DNA of 64,000 nucleotides from Firmicutes bacterium ASF500 (GCA_000492175.2 CP097573.1:1116001-1180000), one strand, 5' to 3'. Numbered from the stretch's first letter, positions 18,166 through 27,292 are shown. The notes: a model not told the origin generated them from the sequence alone. Numbers and translations are program-made.

Positions 18166-18768
18166 TCAGCCCAAAGCCTCTTTCATCCAGGCGTCTAAGA
18201 ACGCAAGCTGTTCCTCTGTGTGGAACCAGTGCTCCCCGCCGCGCATGACGGTGAGCTTCGCGTTGTGACTGCCCGCAAACCCGTCCACTGTCTGACGGGA
18301 AATCAGGTGGTCCCGCTCCGCGTATAGAATTTCAGTCGGGACCGCCCAAGTAATGGGGTTTTCCCGGACGAAGCACAAATAGTCCCACGACAAGACTTCC
18401 CCAAAATCCGTCAAAATTTCTCCTTTTTCCCGCAGCTCAGCCTCTGACACATTTGCCCAGCCCATCATGTCCAAAATCAGCCTCTCCATATCCAGGACAG
18501 GAGAGATGAACAGGGCCCTCTCAATGTCACAGGCCCGCAGCGCGTGCATCGCAAGGTAAGCGCCAATGCTGTTGGCCAGCACATAGACGCGGTCATACCG
18601 CTTACGCGCCTGGTCATAAGCCTCTTGAAGCTGGCGTTGGACGACCCACGGAAGAGTGCCATCGTAATCTACCCCAACAAGGTCAAAGCCCGGGCAGTTT
18701 TTCTGATACCGCGCTCCCTCCAGATGGCTTCCGCCCTTTCCGTGGATATATAGTATAACTGGCTTCAT
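18166..18768 (-). CDS. Alpha/beta hydrolase
   Basis: 200-residue serine hydrolase. The fold signs are ILYIHGKGGS (oxyanion region), the nucleophile elbow LANSIGAYLA, an acid in ILYAERDHLIS and the catalytic histidine in RGGEHWFH near the C-terminus. The ATG at 18768 with GAGGGA upstream is preferred over longer in-frame starts that overlap the rpsU terminator. Substrate is unknown (esterase or acylhydrolase). Confidence 0.85.
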   Translation of the reverse strand: MKPVILYIHGKGGSHLEGARYQKNCPGFDLVGVDYDGTLPWVVQRQLQEAYDQARKRYDRVYVLANSIGAYLAMHALRACDIERALFISPVLDMERLILDMMGWANVSEAELREKGEILTDFGEVLSWDYLCFVRENPITWAVPTEILYAERDHLISRQTVDGFAGSHNAKLTVMRGGEHWFHTEEQLAFLDAWMKEALG

Positions 18769-18806
18769 TCGATTCCCTCTTTTCATTTGCATGTCCGGAA
18801 ACAGCC

Positions 18807-18840
18807 AAAAACCGCCGGAGGCGGAGCCTCCGGCGGTTTC
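18807..18840 (-). terminator. rpsU terminator
   Basis: ACCGCCGGAGGC / GCCTCCGGCGGT stem followed on the minus strand by TTTTTGGC, six bases after the rpsU stop. Confidence 0.85.
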
Positions 18841-18845
18841 GGTTC

Positions 18846-19028
18846 TCAATAGAATTTCTTGCGGTTCTTGCGGGCGGCCTCAGACTTCTTGCGGCGCTTG
18901 ACGCTGGGGCTCTCGTAGTGCTCACGCTTGCGGACCTCGGCCAGCACCCCAGACTTGGCGCAGCTGCGCTTAAAGCGTTTCAGGGCGCTCTCCAGAGACT
19001 CGTTTTCTCTCACTCGGACTTCCGACAT
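18846..19028 (-). CDS. rpsU: 30S ribosomal protein S21
   Basis: 60-residue basic protein of the small ribosomal subunit, near the anti-Shine-Dalgarno end of 16S rRNA. Typical S21 sequence: [16 protein letters not shown] in the first half and a very basic tail ([16 protein letters not shown]). Monocistronic here, with its own perfect promoter and terminator. Confidence 0.97.
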   Translation of the reverse strand: MSEVRVRENESLESALKRFKRSCAKSGVLAEVRKREHYESPSVKRRKKSEAARKNRKKFY

Positions 19029-19104
19029 TTATATTTCCCTCCCTCCGCGCGCGGCGGGGGTTTCCCGCTCACGTAAGGGCCATTCTTATGGCTTTAACAT
19101 TGAT

Positions 19105-19133
19105 ATTATATTGCTTTTCATGCCATCTGTCAA
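19105..19133 (-). promoter_or_regulatory. Sigma-A promoter of rpsU
   Basis: Minus-strand TTGACA (19128-19133), 17 bp, TATAAT (19105-19110). Full consensus. The leader of about 70 nt before rpsU has a GC-rich stretch with inverted symmetry. Confidence 0.9.
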
Positions 19134-19193
19134 GAGCTATTTGTAAACAGCCTGTGAACCTTTGAACAGCGGCTTTGAAATCGGAATTTCAGG

Positions 19194-19222
19194 TTGACAA
19201 ACATCGATTTTGAAAATAAAAT
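19194..19222 (+). promoter_or_regulatory. Orphan sigma-A promoter, plus strand
   Basis: TTGACA (19194-19199), 17 bp, TAAAAT (19217-19222). No convincing coding gene follows; the region has a G10 run near 19261 and then the promoter of the structured RNA. It could start a longer form of that RNA. Confidence 0.6.
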
Positions 19223-19337
19223 GAATGTGAATAGGGGCAGTTTTTTCTCATCCCGAGGCGCGGGGGGGGGGCGGGCCCCAATGTTTTGTAAATGTAAAGC
19301 TGAACTTTGCCTCCCTGTTTTTGCGCGAAAAGCCGCC

Positions 19338-19366
19338 TTGACAAAAGGTCAGGGCGGTGGTATAGT
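19338..19366 (+). promoter_or_regulatory. Sigma-A promoter of the intergenic RNA
   Basis: TTGACA (19338-19343), 17 bp, TATAGT (19361-19366), pointing into a non-coding, highly structured segment. Confidence 0.85.
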
Positions 19367-19372
19367 AAACAC

Positions 19373-19590
19373 ATAAAGGGCGCTGTCCGCAAGACGGTTC
19401 AGCCCGGGGTTTTAGTTTTCACAGGAAAACCGTCACCGTTCCGGGGTGGCGGTTTTCAGCGTTTAATACGTATCGTCACGGTAAAACCGAACACATGAAA
19501 TGTCACCGTAACCGGCATACGCTCACCCCCTTTCGGGTGGTGTAGCTGAACCGCCTCGCCTGTATTAGACAGCACCTATACAAAATGTAA
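19373..19590 (+). ncRNA. Structured intergenic RNA, unclassified (6S- or raiA-motif-like)
   Basis: About 200 nt closed by two long-range helices: GGGCGCTGTC (19378-19387) with GACAGCACC (19568-19576), and CGGTTCAGC (19395-19403) with GCTGAACCG (19545-19553, perfect). Inside is a strong hairpin, GAAAACCGTCACC (19426-19438) with GGTGGCGGTTTTC (19446-19458), and another, CACCCCC with GGGTGGTG near 19522-19542. It has its own consensus promoter and a terminator behind it, and no ORF with a ribosome-binding site. The size suits 6S RNA, but the multibranched plan differs; a raiA-motif RNA or a new class are alternatives. I cannot name it with confidence. Confidence 0.65.
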
Positions 19591-19591
19591 C

Positions 19592-19632
19592 GAAAAAGCC
19601 GCCCTCTATCGATGGAGAGCGGCTTTCGTTTC
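19592..19632. terminator. Bidirectional terminator (intergenic RNA and leuS)
   Basis: GAAAAAGCCGC / GCGGCTTTCGTTT hairpin lying directly after the leuS stop on one side and after the structured RNA on the other. Confidence 0.85.
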
Positions 19633-19633
19633 A

Positions 19634-22135
19634 TTACTGGGGCTTAAAGATCAAGCTGACCAGCTTGCCCTTGACCACGATGGACTTGACCAGGGTCATG
19701 CCCCCGGCCAGCTTGGCGATCTTAGGCTCGGCCAGGGCGGCGTCCACCACGTCCTCGTCGGAGGCGTTGGCGTCCACCACGATGTTGGCCTTCACCTTGC
19801 CGCCCACCTGAACGGCCATCTTGGCGGTGGCGGCCACGGTCTTGCTCTCGTCGTACTCCGGCCAGGGCTGGAGGCACACCTGCCCGCCGAAGCCGTTCAT
19901 CTCCCACAGCTCCTCGCACAGGTGGGGGGCGAAGGGGGACAGCATCAGCAGCAGCTGCCTGTAGTCGCCCCGGGTAGCCCCCTTGGCGTAGAAGTCGTTG
20001 ACCAGAGACATGAGGGCGGCGATGGCGGTGTTGAACTTCATAGCCTCGATGTCGTCAGACACCTTCTTAATGGCCCGGTGGACCGCCAGCTCATTTTCGC
20101 CGGAAATCTCCGCCCCGTCCTTCAGCTTCTCGCTCAGGTTCCACACCCGGTCCAGGAACTTCTTGCAGCCCCGGACGGACTCGTCGGACCAGGTGGCGGT
20201 CTTTTCAAAGTCACCGATGAACATGATATACAGCCGCATGGTGTCCGCGCCGTAGTCCCGGATTACGTCGTCGGGGTTGACCACGTTGCCCAGGGACTTG
20301 GACATCTTCACCGCCGGCCGCAGGGCCTGATTGCCGTACTTGTCAATGAGCGTCTGTTTCTCCTCCTCGGTCTCCACATTGCCCACGTAGTGGGGGTTCT
20401 TGCCCAGAATCATGCCGTGGCTGGTGCGCTTGGCGTAGGGCTCGGCGTGGGGGATCACCCCGATGTCGTGGAGGAAGTTGTTCCAGAACCGGGAGTAGAG
20501 CAGGTGGAGGGTGGTGTGCTCCATACCGCCGTTGTACCAGTCCACCTGGCCCCAGTAGTCCAGCGCCTCCTTGGAGGCCAGGGCCTGGGTATTGCGGGGG
20601 TCCATATACCGCAGGAAGTACCAGCTGGACCCCGCCCACTGGGGCATAGTATCGGTCTCCCGCCTGGCGGGACCGCCGCAGCAGGGACAGGTGGTATTCA
20701 CCCAATCGGTCATCTTTGCGATGGGGCTCTCGCCGTTGTCGGTGGGCTCATAGCTCTCCACCTCGGGCAGGAGCAGAGGCAGCTGGTCCTCGGGCAGGGG
20801 GGTCCAGCCGCACTTGTCGCACCACACCATGGGGATGGGCTCGCCCCAGTACCGCTGGCGGGAGAACACCCAGTCACGGAGCTTGAAGTTCACCTGCTCG
20901 TGGCCGATGCCCTTCTCCTCCAGCCAGCGGGTGACAGCGGGGATAGCGTCCTTGACGGTGAGCCCATTGAGGAAATCGGAGTTGACCATGATGCCGGTGT
21001 CGTCCTTGGCGGTGAAGGCCTCCTTCTGCACGTCCTCGCCGCCGGACACCACCTCGATGATCTCACAGCCGAACTTCTTGGCGAAGGCCCAGTCACGGGT
21101 GTCGTGGGCGGGGACGGCCATGATGGCCCCGGTGCCGTAGGAGGCCAGCACGTAGTCGGAGATGAAGATGGGGATTTCTCTCCCATTGACGGGGTTGATT
21201 GCCGCAACCCCTCGGAGCATGACGCCGGTCTTCTCCTTGTCGGCGGACAGCTCGGTGCGCTCGAAGTCGGACTTCTTCCCGGCTTCCTCCACGTAGGCGG
21301 CCACCTCGTCCCAGTTTTGCAGCTTGTCCTTCCACTCCTTGACGAAGCGGTGCTCCGGGGAGATGACCATGTAGGTGGCGCCGAAGAGGGTGTCGGGGCG
21401 GGTGGTGAAGACCACAATGTCCTCCCCGGTGGTGGCCTTGAAGGTGACCTCCGCGCCGGTGGACCGGCCGATCCAGTTGCGCTGCTGGGTCTTCACCCGC
21501 TCGATGAAGTCCACTGTGTCCAGCCCATCGATAAGCTTCTGGGCGTAGGCGGTGATTTTCAGCATCCACTGGCTCTTCTCCTTGCGGACCACGGGAGCGC
21601 CGCACCGCTCGCAGACGCCCTCGACGACCTCCTCGTTGGCCAGGACGCACTTGCAGGAGGTACACCAGTTGACAGGCATGGTGGTCTTATAGGCCAGGCC
21701 GTGCTTGTAGAGCTGGAGGAAAATCCACTGGGTCCACTTGTAGTAATTGGGGTCGGTGGTGTCCACGCACCGGTCCCAGTCGAAGGAGTAGCCCAGCATG
21801 TGGAGCTGACGGGTGAAGTTCTCAATGTTCTGCTTGGTGACAATGGCGGGATGGATGTGGTTCTTGATGGCGAAGTTCTCGGTGGGCAGGCCGAAGGCGT
21901 CGTAGCCGATGGGAAACAGGACGTTATAGCCGTCCATCCGCTTCTTCCGGGCAATCACATCCATAGCGGTGTAGGGCCGGGGGTGGCCCACATGGAGCCC
22001 GGCGGCGGAGGGGTAGGGGAACTCCACCAGGCCGAAGAACTTGGGCTTGCTGCCGCCGTTTTCACAGGCGAAGGTCTTTTCATCTTTCCACTTGGTCTGC
22101 CACTTCTTCTCAATGGCGGTAAAATCGTACTTCAA
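19634..22135 (-). CDS. leuS: Leucine--tRNA ligase
   Basis: Class I synthetase that charges tRNA-Leu; 833 residues. HIGH motif appears as HPRPYTAMDV after FPYPSAAGLHVG; a zinc ribbon (CTSCKC..CERCGAP), the CP1 editing domain, and the KMSKS loop VKMSKSLGN are present. I choose the TTG at 22135, giving MKYDFTAIEKKWQ, the usual N-terminus, with AGGAG 10 bases upstream. It lies 25 bp behind upp and is probably co-transcribed. No T-box is seen here, unlike leuA. Confidence 0.96.
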   Translation of the reverse strand: MKYDFTAIEKKWQTKWKDEKTFACENGGSKPKFFGLVEFPYPSAAGLHVGHPRPYTAMDVIARKKRMDGYNVLFPIGYDAFGLPTENFAIKNHIHPAIVTKQNIENFTRQLHMLGYSFDWDRCVDTTDPNYYKWTQWIFLQLYKHGLAYKTTMPVNWCTSCKCVLANEEVVEGVCERCGAPVVRKEKSQWMLKITAYAQKLIDGLDTVDFIERVKTQQRNWIGRSTGAEVTFKATTGEDIVVFTTRPDTLFGATYMVISPEHRFVKEWKDKLQNWDEVAAYVEEAGKKSDFERTELSADKEKTGVMLRGVAAINPVNGREIPIFISDYVLASYGTGAIMAVPAHDTRDWAFAKKFGCEIIEVVSGGEDVQKEAFTAKDDTGIMVNSDFLNGLTVKDAIPAVTRWLEEKGIGHEQVNFKLRDWVFSRQRYWGEPIPMVWCDKCGWTPLPEDQLPLLLPEVESYEPTDNGESPIAKMTDWVNTTCPCCGGPARRETDTMPQWAGSSWYFLRYMDPRNTQALASKEALDYWGQVDWYNGGMEHTTLHLLYSRFWNNFLHDIGVIPHAEPYAKRTSHGMILGKNPHYVGNVETEEEKQTLIDKYGNQALRPAVKMSKSLGNVVNPDDVIRDYGADTMRLYIMFIGDFEKTATWSDESVRGCKKFLDRVWNLSEKLKDGAEISGENELAVHRAIKKVSDDIEAMKFNTAIAALMSLVNDFYAKGATRGDYRQLLLMLSPFAPHLCEELWEMNGFGGQVCLQPWPEYDESKTVAATAKMAVQVGGKVKANIVVDANASDEDVVDAALAEPKIAKLAGGMTLVKSIVVKGKLVSLIFKPQ

Positions 22136-22160
22136 AACAAACACGCTCCTAGAGATTTGG

Positions 22161-22796
22161 TTATTTGGTGCCGAAAATGCGGTCGCCTGCGTCGCCCAGT
22201 CCAGGGACGATATAGGCGTGGTCGTTGAGCTTCTCATCCACGCCGGCTACGTAGATCTCCACGTCGGGGTGGTCCTTGACGACGCACTCAATGCCCTCGG
22301 GGGCGGCCAGGATATTCATCAGCTTGACATGCTTGCAGCCGTAGCCCTTGATGAAGGTGATGGCGGCGGAGGCGGAGCCGCCGGTGGCCAGCATGGGGTC
22401 CAGGACGATAACGTCCCGCTCGGCGATGTCGGCGGGCATCTTGCAGTAGTACTCCACCGGCTTGTGGGTCTCCGGGTCCCGGTACAGGCCGATGTGGCCC
22501 ACCTTGGCGGAGGGGATCATCTTGATGATGCCGTCCACCATGCCCAGCCCCGCCCGGAGGATGGGGACGATGGCCAGCTTCTTGCCCGCCAGGGTCTTGA
22601 AGGTCCCCGTGGTGATGGGGGTCTTTACCTCGATATCGGTCAGGGGCAGGTTCCGGGTGGCCTCGTAGCACTCCAGAGCGGCGATCTCGGAGACGATCTC
22701 CCGAAATTCCTTCACGCCGGTCCGCTCGTCCCGGAGGATGGTCAGCTTGTGCTGAAGCAGCGGGTGGTCCAGGATGTGTACATTCTCGTTAAACAT
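22161..22796 (-). CDS. upp: Uracil phosphoribosyltransferase
   Basis: Pyrimidine salvage: uracil + PRPP to UMP. 211 residues, family length. PRPP-binding loop [12 protein letters not shown] at about 131-142; uracil site near the C-terminus ([17 protein letters not shown]). AAGGGG lies before the ATG. Followed by leuS. Confidence 0.97.
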   Translation of the reverse strand: MFNENVHILDHPLLQHKLTILRDERTGVKEFREIVSEIAALECYEATRNLPLTDIEVKTPITTGTFKTLAGKKLAIVPILRAGLGMVDGIIKMIPSAKVGHIGLYRDPETHKPVEYYCKMPADIAERDVIVLDPMLATGGSASAAITFIKGYGCKHVKLMNILAAPEGIECVVKDHPDVEIYVAGVDEKLNDHAYIVPGLGDAGDRIFGTK

Positions 22797-22834
22797 ATCT
22801 TTGATCCCCTTTTATTTTTCATTTTGGATTGTGC

Positions 22835-23551
22835 TCAGCTTTGCGGAGTCCGGCCCTCCCGCTCCAGCCGTTCCCGCTCCGCCTGGGACAGGCGGTGATA
22901 GCTGGGGACCAGCTCAGAGGCGGACACCAGGCCACCGGTTTTTACCAGCTCCTCCGCCGCCCGGGCGACCCCCCAGGCGCTCTGGAACCGCAGGTGAACG
23001 GGGGCCAGCTCCAGCCCGGAAACACGCTCATTTAAGCTATTATAGCACAACTGCGCCCCGTCGCCAACGACTATTTTAAAATTTTGGACACTTTTCAGCT
23101 CCTCCCCCAGCTCCTCCAGGGAGATGGCCCGGTCGGGGGACAGCCGCTCCAGCCGGTCCCCCCTGGCCAGAAAGAGGGCGTTGTACACCTGTCTCCGCCG
23201 GGCGTCCATGGCGCAGACGATGAGTTTCCCCTCCAGATGGGCCAGGGGCCAGGCCATGGACTCCAGGGTGGAGCAGGGGGCGCAGGGCTTGTCCCCGGCC
23301 CAGGCCAGCCCCTTGGCGGCGGACACCCCGATGCGCAGGCCGGTAAAGGAGCCCGGCCCCGCCGCCGCCGCGATCACGTCCACGTCCTCCAGCCGCTCCC
23401 CGCAGTTTTTCAGCATGTCGTGTACCATGGGAAGCAGGGTCCGGCTGTGGGTCAGGCCGCTGTTTTGGAAGAATTGCGCCACCAGGGCCCCGTCCCGGCA
23501 CAGGGCGGCGGAGCAGGCGGCGGCTGAGGACTCCAGCGCTAAAATATTCAC
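22835..23551 (-). CDS. tsaB: tRNA threonylcarbamoyladenosine biosynthesis protein TsaB
   Basis: ASKHA-fold partner of TsaD/TsaE in t6A37 synthesis. 238 residues from the GTG at 23551. Start [16 protein letters not shown], the GPGSFTGLRIG motif and a C-terminal PSYHR segment are typical. The GTG overlaps the tsaE stop by 4 bp, implying translational coupling. tsaD is not in the window. Confidence 0.95.
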   Translation of the reverse strand: MNILALESSAAACSAALCRDGALVAQFFQNSGLTHSRTLLPMVHDMLKNCGERLEDVDVIAAAAGPGSFTGLRIGVSAAKGLAWAGDKPCAPCSTLESMAWPLAHLEGKLIVCAMDARRRQVYNALFLARGDRLERLSPDRAISLEELGEELKSVQNFKIVVGDGAQLCYNSLNERVSGLELAPVHLRFQSAWGVARAAEELVKTGGLVSASELVPSYHRLSQAERERLEREGRTPQS

Positions 23552-23973
23552 AGCTCCACCCCCTTCACAGTCACAATCCGCTGACCCTCTGACGCTCCCC
23601 GGCGTATTTTCACAAAAATCGTGTCCTCCTCCAGAGCGTCCGACACATTTTCGCTCCACTCCACGGCGCACACGCCCCCGCGGGACAGGTAGTCCTCCCA
23701 GCCGATGTCAAACAGCTCGTCGGAGGAGCTCAGGCGGTACATATCAAAGTGGAACAGGGGGAGCCGCCCCCCCTCATACTCGTTGACGACGGTAAAGGTG
23801 GGGCTGGTGACCCGTTCGGCGATTCCCAGTCCCCGGGCCAGCCCCCGGGTGAAGGCGGTCTTGCCCGCCCCCAGGTCGCCGGTGAAGGCCACCACCGCCC
23901 CGGGCTCCAGCCGTCCCGCCAGCCGCTCCCCCAGGGCCTCTGTCTCTTGCTCGCATTCGGTCACAAACTCCAC
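23548..23973 (-). CDS. tsaE: tRNA threonylcarbamoyladenosine biosynthesis ATPase TsaE
   Basis: P-loop ATPase needed for t6A37 formation with TsaB and TsaD. Walker A is [13 protein letters not shown] (switch) and HFDMYRL follow, as in the family. The GTG at 23973 with GGGGGAG upstream gives the usual N-terminus ([15 protein letters not shown]); a TTG ten codons earlier is possible. The operon is preceded on the minus strand by an extended -10 (TGCTATAAT at 24015-24023). Confidence 0.94.
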   Translation of the reverse strand: MEFVTECEQETEALGERLAGRLEPGAVVAFTGDLGAGKTAFTRGLARGLGIAERVTSPTFTVVNEYEGGRLPLFHFDMYRLSSSDELFDIGWEDYLSRGGVCAVEWSENVSDALEEDTIFVKIRRGASEGQRIVTVKGVEL

Positions 23974-24103
23974 GCCGCTCCCCCGTTCACAGAAAATTTT
24001 CAAGACTTTCCAATATTATAGCACAGATGGGGTTTGCCTTTCCAGTAAAATATGATAAAATATAGTGTTCGTTTTTTGATACTTTACGCTCGGGGGTAGT
24101 GCT

Positions 24104-25309
24104 GTGTCTCTTCTGTTTTCCCCAATCAAGGAATTTTTTAAAAAGGGCGACGTGATCCTGCTTGCTCTGTGTCTGGCGGCCAGCACCTTCGGGCTGGCCC
24201 TGATCTACTCGGCCACGCAGTACTTCGGCGAGACGCGGTGGATGCGCTTCGTGTTCGTCCAATTTGTGGCCGTCCTGCTGGGGACGGCGGCCTATATGCT
24301 GCTCACCTTTGTGGATTTTCAGCTCTTTCTGGAAAAGCGCTGGAAGCCCATCCTGGCCTTCAACGTTCTCTTTATGTTTCTCCTCCTCACCCCCCTGGGG
24401 GAGGACTACAACTCCGGCAACCTGAACTGGCTGGTCCTCTCCCGCATTATCCCCGGCTTTCCCATGGATGTCCAGCCCAATGAGATCGTCAAAATCTCCT
24501 TTATCCTCCTTCTGGCCCTCCAGATTGTCAAAATACAGGACCGGGGGCTGGACATCAGCTCCATCCCCTCCATCATCCAGGTCGGCGGGCACACGGTCTT
24601 TATGCTGGGCCTCATCGCCGTCATCTGCGGCGACTTCGGCATGTGCGTCATCTATATGATGATCTTTGTCTCCATGGCCTGGGCCTCGGGGGTCAAGCTG
24701 CGGTGGTTCGTGCTGGTGGGCGGGGGGATCACCCTGGCGGCGGTCATTTTCTGGCTGTTTTTCCTGCCCGAGACCAGCCTGTGGACCGACTACCGCATCA
24801 TGCGCTTCCGGGTGGTCTTTGACCACACCCTGGATGTCAGGGGGAGAGGCTGGCAGCAGACCCGGTCCACTCTCGCCATCGGCTCGGGCAAGCTCTTCGG
24901 CCAGGGCTACTGCCAGGGCATCCAGACCCAGGCCGCCAACAGCGACGCCCTCCCCGCCCGGCACACCGACTTTATCTACGCCGTCTGCGGCGAGGAACTG
25001 GGGCTGGTGGGCTGTATGGCCCTGCTCCTCCTTCTGTCGGGCATCGTCCTGCGGTGCGTGTGGGTGGGGCGGCACGCCAGCTCCCCCTTCAACGCCTATG
25101 TGTGCATGGGGATGGCCGGGATGCTTCTGGCCCAAATCACCTTCAACGTGGGCATGTGTCTCTTCGTCCTGCCCGTCATGGGTCTGACCCTCCCCTTCAT
25201 CAGCTACGGCGGCTCGTCCATCATCACCCTCTTTGCCGCTATGGGCATCGTCTCCAGCGTCAAGGCCCGCCCCATGCCCAGCTGGCTGCGGGACCGGAGC
25301 CAAATATAA
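24104..25309 (+). CDS. SEDS family protein (FtsW/RodA/SpoVE)
   Basis: Polytopic peptidoglycan polymerase of the SEDS family, 401 residues, about 10 helices. Signatures: LALIYSATQYFG at the first helix, GSGKLFGQGYCQGIQTQ and PARHTDFIYAVCGEELG in the large loop, and the final MGLTLPFISYGGSSI. It works with a class B PBP in elongation, division or spore cortex synthesis; no PBP is adjacent, so the subtype is open. GTG start with a weak GGGGGT site; terminator follows. Confidence 0.95.
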   Translation: MSLLFSPIKEFFKKGDVILLALCLAASTFGLALIYSATQYFGETRWMRFVFVQFVAVLLGTAAYMLLTFVDFQLFLEKRWKPILAFNVLFMFLLLTPLGEDYNSGNLNWLVLSRIIPGFPMDVQPNEIVKISFILLLALQIVKIQDRGLDISSIPSIIQVGGHTVFMLGLIAVICGDFGMCVIYMMIFVSMAWASGVKLRWFVLVGGGITLAAVIFWLFFLPETSLWTDYRIMRFRVVFDHTLDVRGRGWQQTRSTLAIGSGKLFGQGYCQGIQTQAANSDALPARHTDFIYAVCGEELGLVGCMALLLLLSGIVLRCVWVGRHASSPFNAYVCMGMAGMLLAQITFNVGMCLFVLPVMGLTLPFISYGGSSIITLFAAMGIVSSVKARPMPSWLRDRSQI

Positions 25310-25312
25310 CAG

Positions 25313-25341
25313 AAAGGCACTCCGCCGAGCGGAGTGCCTTT
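25313..25341 (+). terminator. Terminator after SEDS gene
   Basis: AAAGGCACTCCG / CGGAGTGCCTTT hairpin between convergent genes; works in both directions. Confidence 0.85.
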
Positions 25342-25343
25342 GC

Positions 25344-25784
25344 TCATTGATACAGCTTGCTTAAAATATCCTTCAGCACCAGGAAAGCGTCCAGCTCGCT
25401 GTAGCCGTAGTCCGCCTTCATCTTGTCCAGCATCGCCCGGAGGGGGGCGGTGTACTCCTCCGTCCGGACCTGGGCGGGATACTCGGCCAGGACGGGGTAC
25501 TTCTTGGCCCACATCTGGGTCCAGTCGATTTTCTTCTGGGTCTCCTCGCTGGTCCGCTCAATGACCTCCTCAATCTCCTTCACCTCGATATCAAAGTCAA
25601 TGAGGTCGTCCAGGGACAGGCGGTACAGCACGGCTAAACGCTTGGACTGCCGGATATCGGGCAGGGTCTCGCCGGTCTCCCACTTGGAGATGGTCTGACG
25701 GCTGACCCCCAGCTTCTCCGCCACCTCCTCCTGGGACAGGCCGCTCTTCTTCCGGGCGGTGAACAGGCTGTTTCCTAAGCTCAT
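25344..25784 (-). CDS. XRE transcriptional regulator with C-terminal domain
   Basis: 146 residues. N-terminal HTH (LFTARKKSGLSQEEVAEKLG, RQTISKWETGE) followed by an acidic helical part (EVKEIEEVIERTSEET) and a C-terminal module (KADYGYSELDAFLVLKDI). The ATG at 25784 has AAGGAGGA upstream. Target unknown; it lies 3' of gluQ by 90 bp on the same strand but transcribed earlier than nothing else, so it is likely single. Confidence 0.88.
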   Translation of the reverse strand: MSLGNSLFTARKKSGLSQEEVAEKLGVSRQTISKWETGETLPDIRQSKRLAVLYRLSLDDLIDFDIEVKEIEEVIERTSEETQKKIDWTQMWAKKYPVLAEYPAQVRTEEYTAPLRAMLDKMKADYGYSELDAFLVLKDILSKLYQ

Positions 25785-25875
25785 ATTATGTTCCTCCTTC
25801 TGAATGATGAGGTCATTATACCAGCCCGAACCAAAGGGTTCTACCAACGAGAGCCCCCAGCTTCGCCCGTTTTCC

Positions 25876-26775
25876 TTACATCCAAACCAGGTCCTCCCGG
25901 GGCAGCTTTTCCCAGGAAAAGAGGGGGAGGAGCTCCCGGGGGGAAATTGCCTCGGGGCGGTCAATCAGGTTAGCGGCGAAGGCCAGACGGCCCACCAGCT
26001 GGGGGGCTGTGTATTTCTCCTGGAGCCGGCCCAGCTCCAGGTCCCGGTCCCGCTTGGCTAAGCGGCGCCCGTCGGGGGCCAGGAGAAGGGGCAGGTGGCC
26101 GTACTCCGGGTGGGGCAGGGACAGCCGCTCCTGAAGCCACAGCTGCCGGGGGGTGGAGGACAGCAGGTCGCTCCCCCGGACCACCTGGGTGACCCCCATG
26201 GCGGCATCGTCCACCACCACCGCCAGCTGGTAGGCGAACACCCCGTCGGACCGGCGGAGGATGAAGTCGCCGCAGTCCTGTTTTAAGTCCTCCTTGTAAT
26301 CTCCTTGCAGTAAATCACGAAACGCAATCACTTGCTCCGGCGTCCGCACCCGCCAGGCGGGACGGCGGGTCCTGGACAGCTCCTCCCGCTCCGCTTCTGT
26401 CAGCCGACCGCACCGGCCGTCGTAGACCGCCGCGCCATCGGACCGGTGGGGGGCCGAAGCCGCCAGCCGCTCCGCCCGGGTACAGAAGCAGGGGTAGATT
26501 ATATCCTGTTGTTCCAGCCTCTGAAACGCCTGTCTGTATACTTCCGTCCGCTTGGACTGGTACACCGGTTCGCCGTCCCAGTCCAGCCCCAGCCACTCCA
26601 GGTCCCGCATGATCTGACCGCAGTACTCCGGGCGGCACCGGTCCGGGTCCAGGTCCTCCAGCCGCAGGACCATCCCGCCGCCAACGCTTCGCGCGGACAG
26701 CCAGGCCAGCAGACAGGACCACAGATTGCCCATGTGCATCCGCCCGCTGGGGCTGGGGGCAAAACGGCCTGTCAT
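25876..26775 (-). CDS. gluQ: Glutamyl-Q tRNA(Asp) synthetase
   Basis: Truncated GluRS paralogue (299 residues, no anticodon-binding domain) that in known members attaches glutamate to queuosine of tRNA-Asp. HIGH-like RFAPSPSGRMHMGNL; zinc-type cluster CFCTRAER and YDGRC; KMSKS replaced by LAKRDRDL, as usual in this family. ATG at 26775 with GGGAGG. A palindromic repeat separates it from the upstream metallopeptidase gene. Confidence 0.93.
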   Translation of the reverse strand: MTGRFAPSPSGRMHMGNLWSCLLAWLSARSVGGGMVLRLEDLDPDRCRPEYCGQIMRDLEWLGLDWDGEPVYQSKRTEVYRQAFQRLEQQDIIYPCFCTRAERLAASAPHRSDGAAVYDGRCGRLTEAEREELSRTRRPAWRVRTPEQVIAFRDLLQGDYKEDLKQDCGDFILRRSDGVFAYQLAVVVDDAAMGVTQVVRGSDLLSSTPRQLWLQERLSLPHPEYGHLPLLLAPDGRRLAKRDRDLELGRLQEKYTAPQLVGRLAFAANLIDRPEAISPRELLPLFSWEKLPREDLVWM

Positions 26776-26801
26776 ATCATAACCGCCTCCCTGTTCCAAG
26801 C

Positions 26802-26873
26802 TGTAGGGCGGGACGACTCGGCCCGCCGTATCTTTGCCCTCTCCAACGGCGCGCCGGGGTCGTCGCGCCCTAC
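26802..26873. repeat. Dispersed palindromic repeat, family A, copy 3
   Basis: 72 bp, begins TGTAGGGCGGGACGACTC, ends GGTCGTCGCGCCCTAC. In the gap between gluQ and the zincin gene. Confidence 0.85.
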
Positions 26874-26886
26874 GCGCCAAAATCCC

Positions 26887-27258
26887 CTATTCATATTCTT
26901 CCAGCGCCTCCCGGAGAAACTCCAGATCCTTATCGTCCAGGGCGTGGAGGCCGGCGGTCTCCTCCAGGTGGTGGGTGAACTCGTGGGCCACGGTGGCGAA
27001 AATTTCGTCCTTCCAGCCCTCCTCGTCCTCCTCCTCCAGCAGGGCGGCGAAGGAGCCGTAGTACAGCAAAATGTACCGGCCCAGCAGATCATGGACGTAT
27101 TCCCCCATAATGTACATCTCGCCGGGAGGGAAATCCGGGTCGGGGAGAGCCTTTTCCTCCAGCTGAATGCCCCCATCCAGGTCCTCGAAAAAGGCGTCGG
27201 GGAACTGGGCCGCGATCTCCTCCAGCCAGTCGCCCATTTGTTTGTAGGTGGGTGTCAT
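26887..27258 (-). CDS. Zincin-like metallopeptidase family protein
   Basis: 123-residue protein with HEFTH at residues 92-96, the minimal zinc-binding HExxH of the possible-zincin family (Pfam zincin_1-like). Acidic overall (LLEEEDEEGW). The ATG at 27258 fits AAGGAG 9 bases upstream; another ATG three codons before touches the site. Peptidase activity has not been shown for most members. Confidence 0.88.
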   Translation of the reverse strand: MTPTYKQMGDWLEEIAAQFPDAFFEDLDGGIQLEEKALPDPDFPPGEMYIMGEYVHDLLGRYILLYYGSFAALLEEEDEEGWKDEIFATVAHEFTHHLEETAGLHALDDKDLEFLREALEEYE

Positions 27259-27292
27259 AGCGTACATCTCCTTCCATGCGAACGCCCCGTCC

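Noticed and set aside
19194..19376. 60-codon frame in the gap before the structured RNA
   Set aside because: No ribosome-binding site, contains a G10 run and overlaps the promoter of the RNA.
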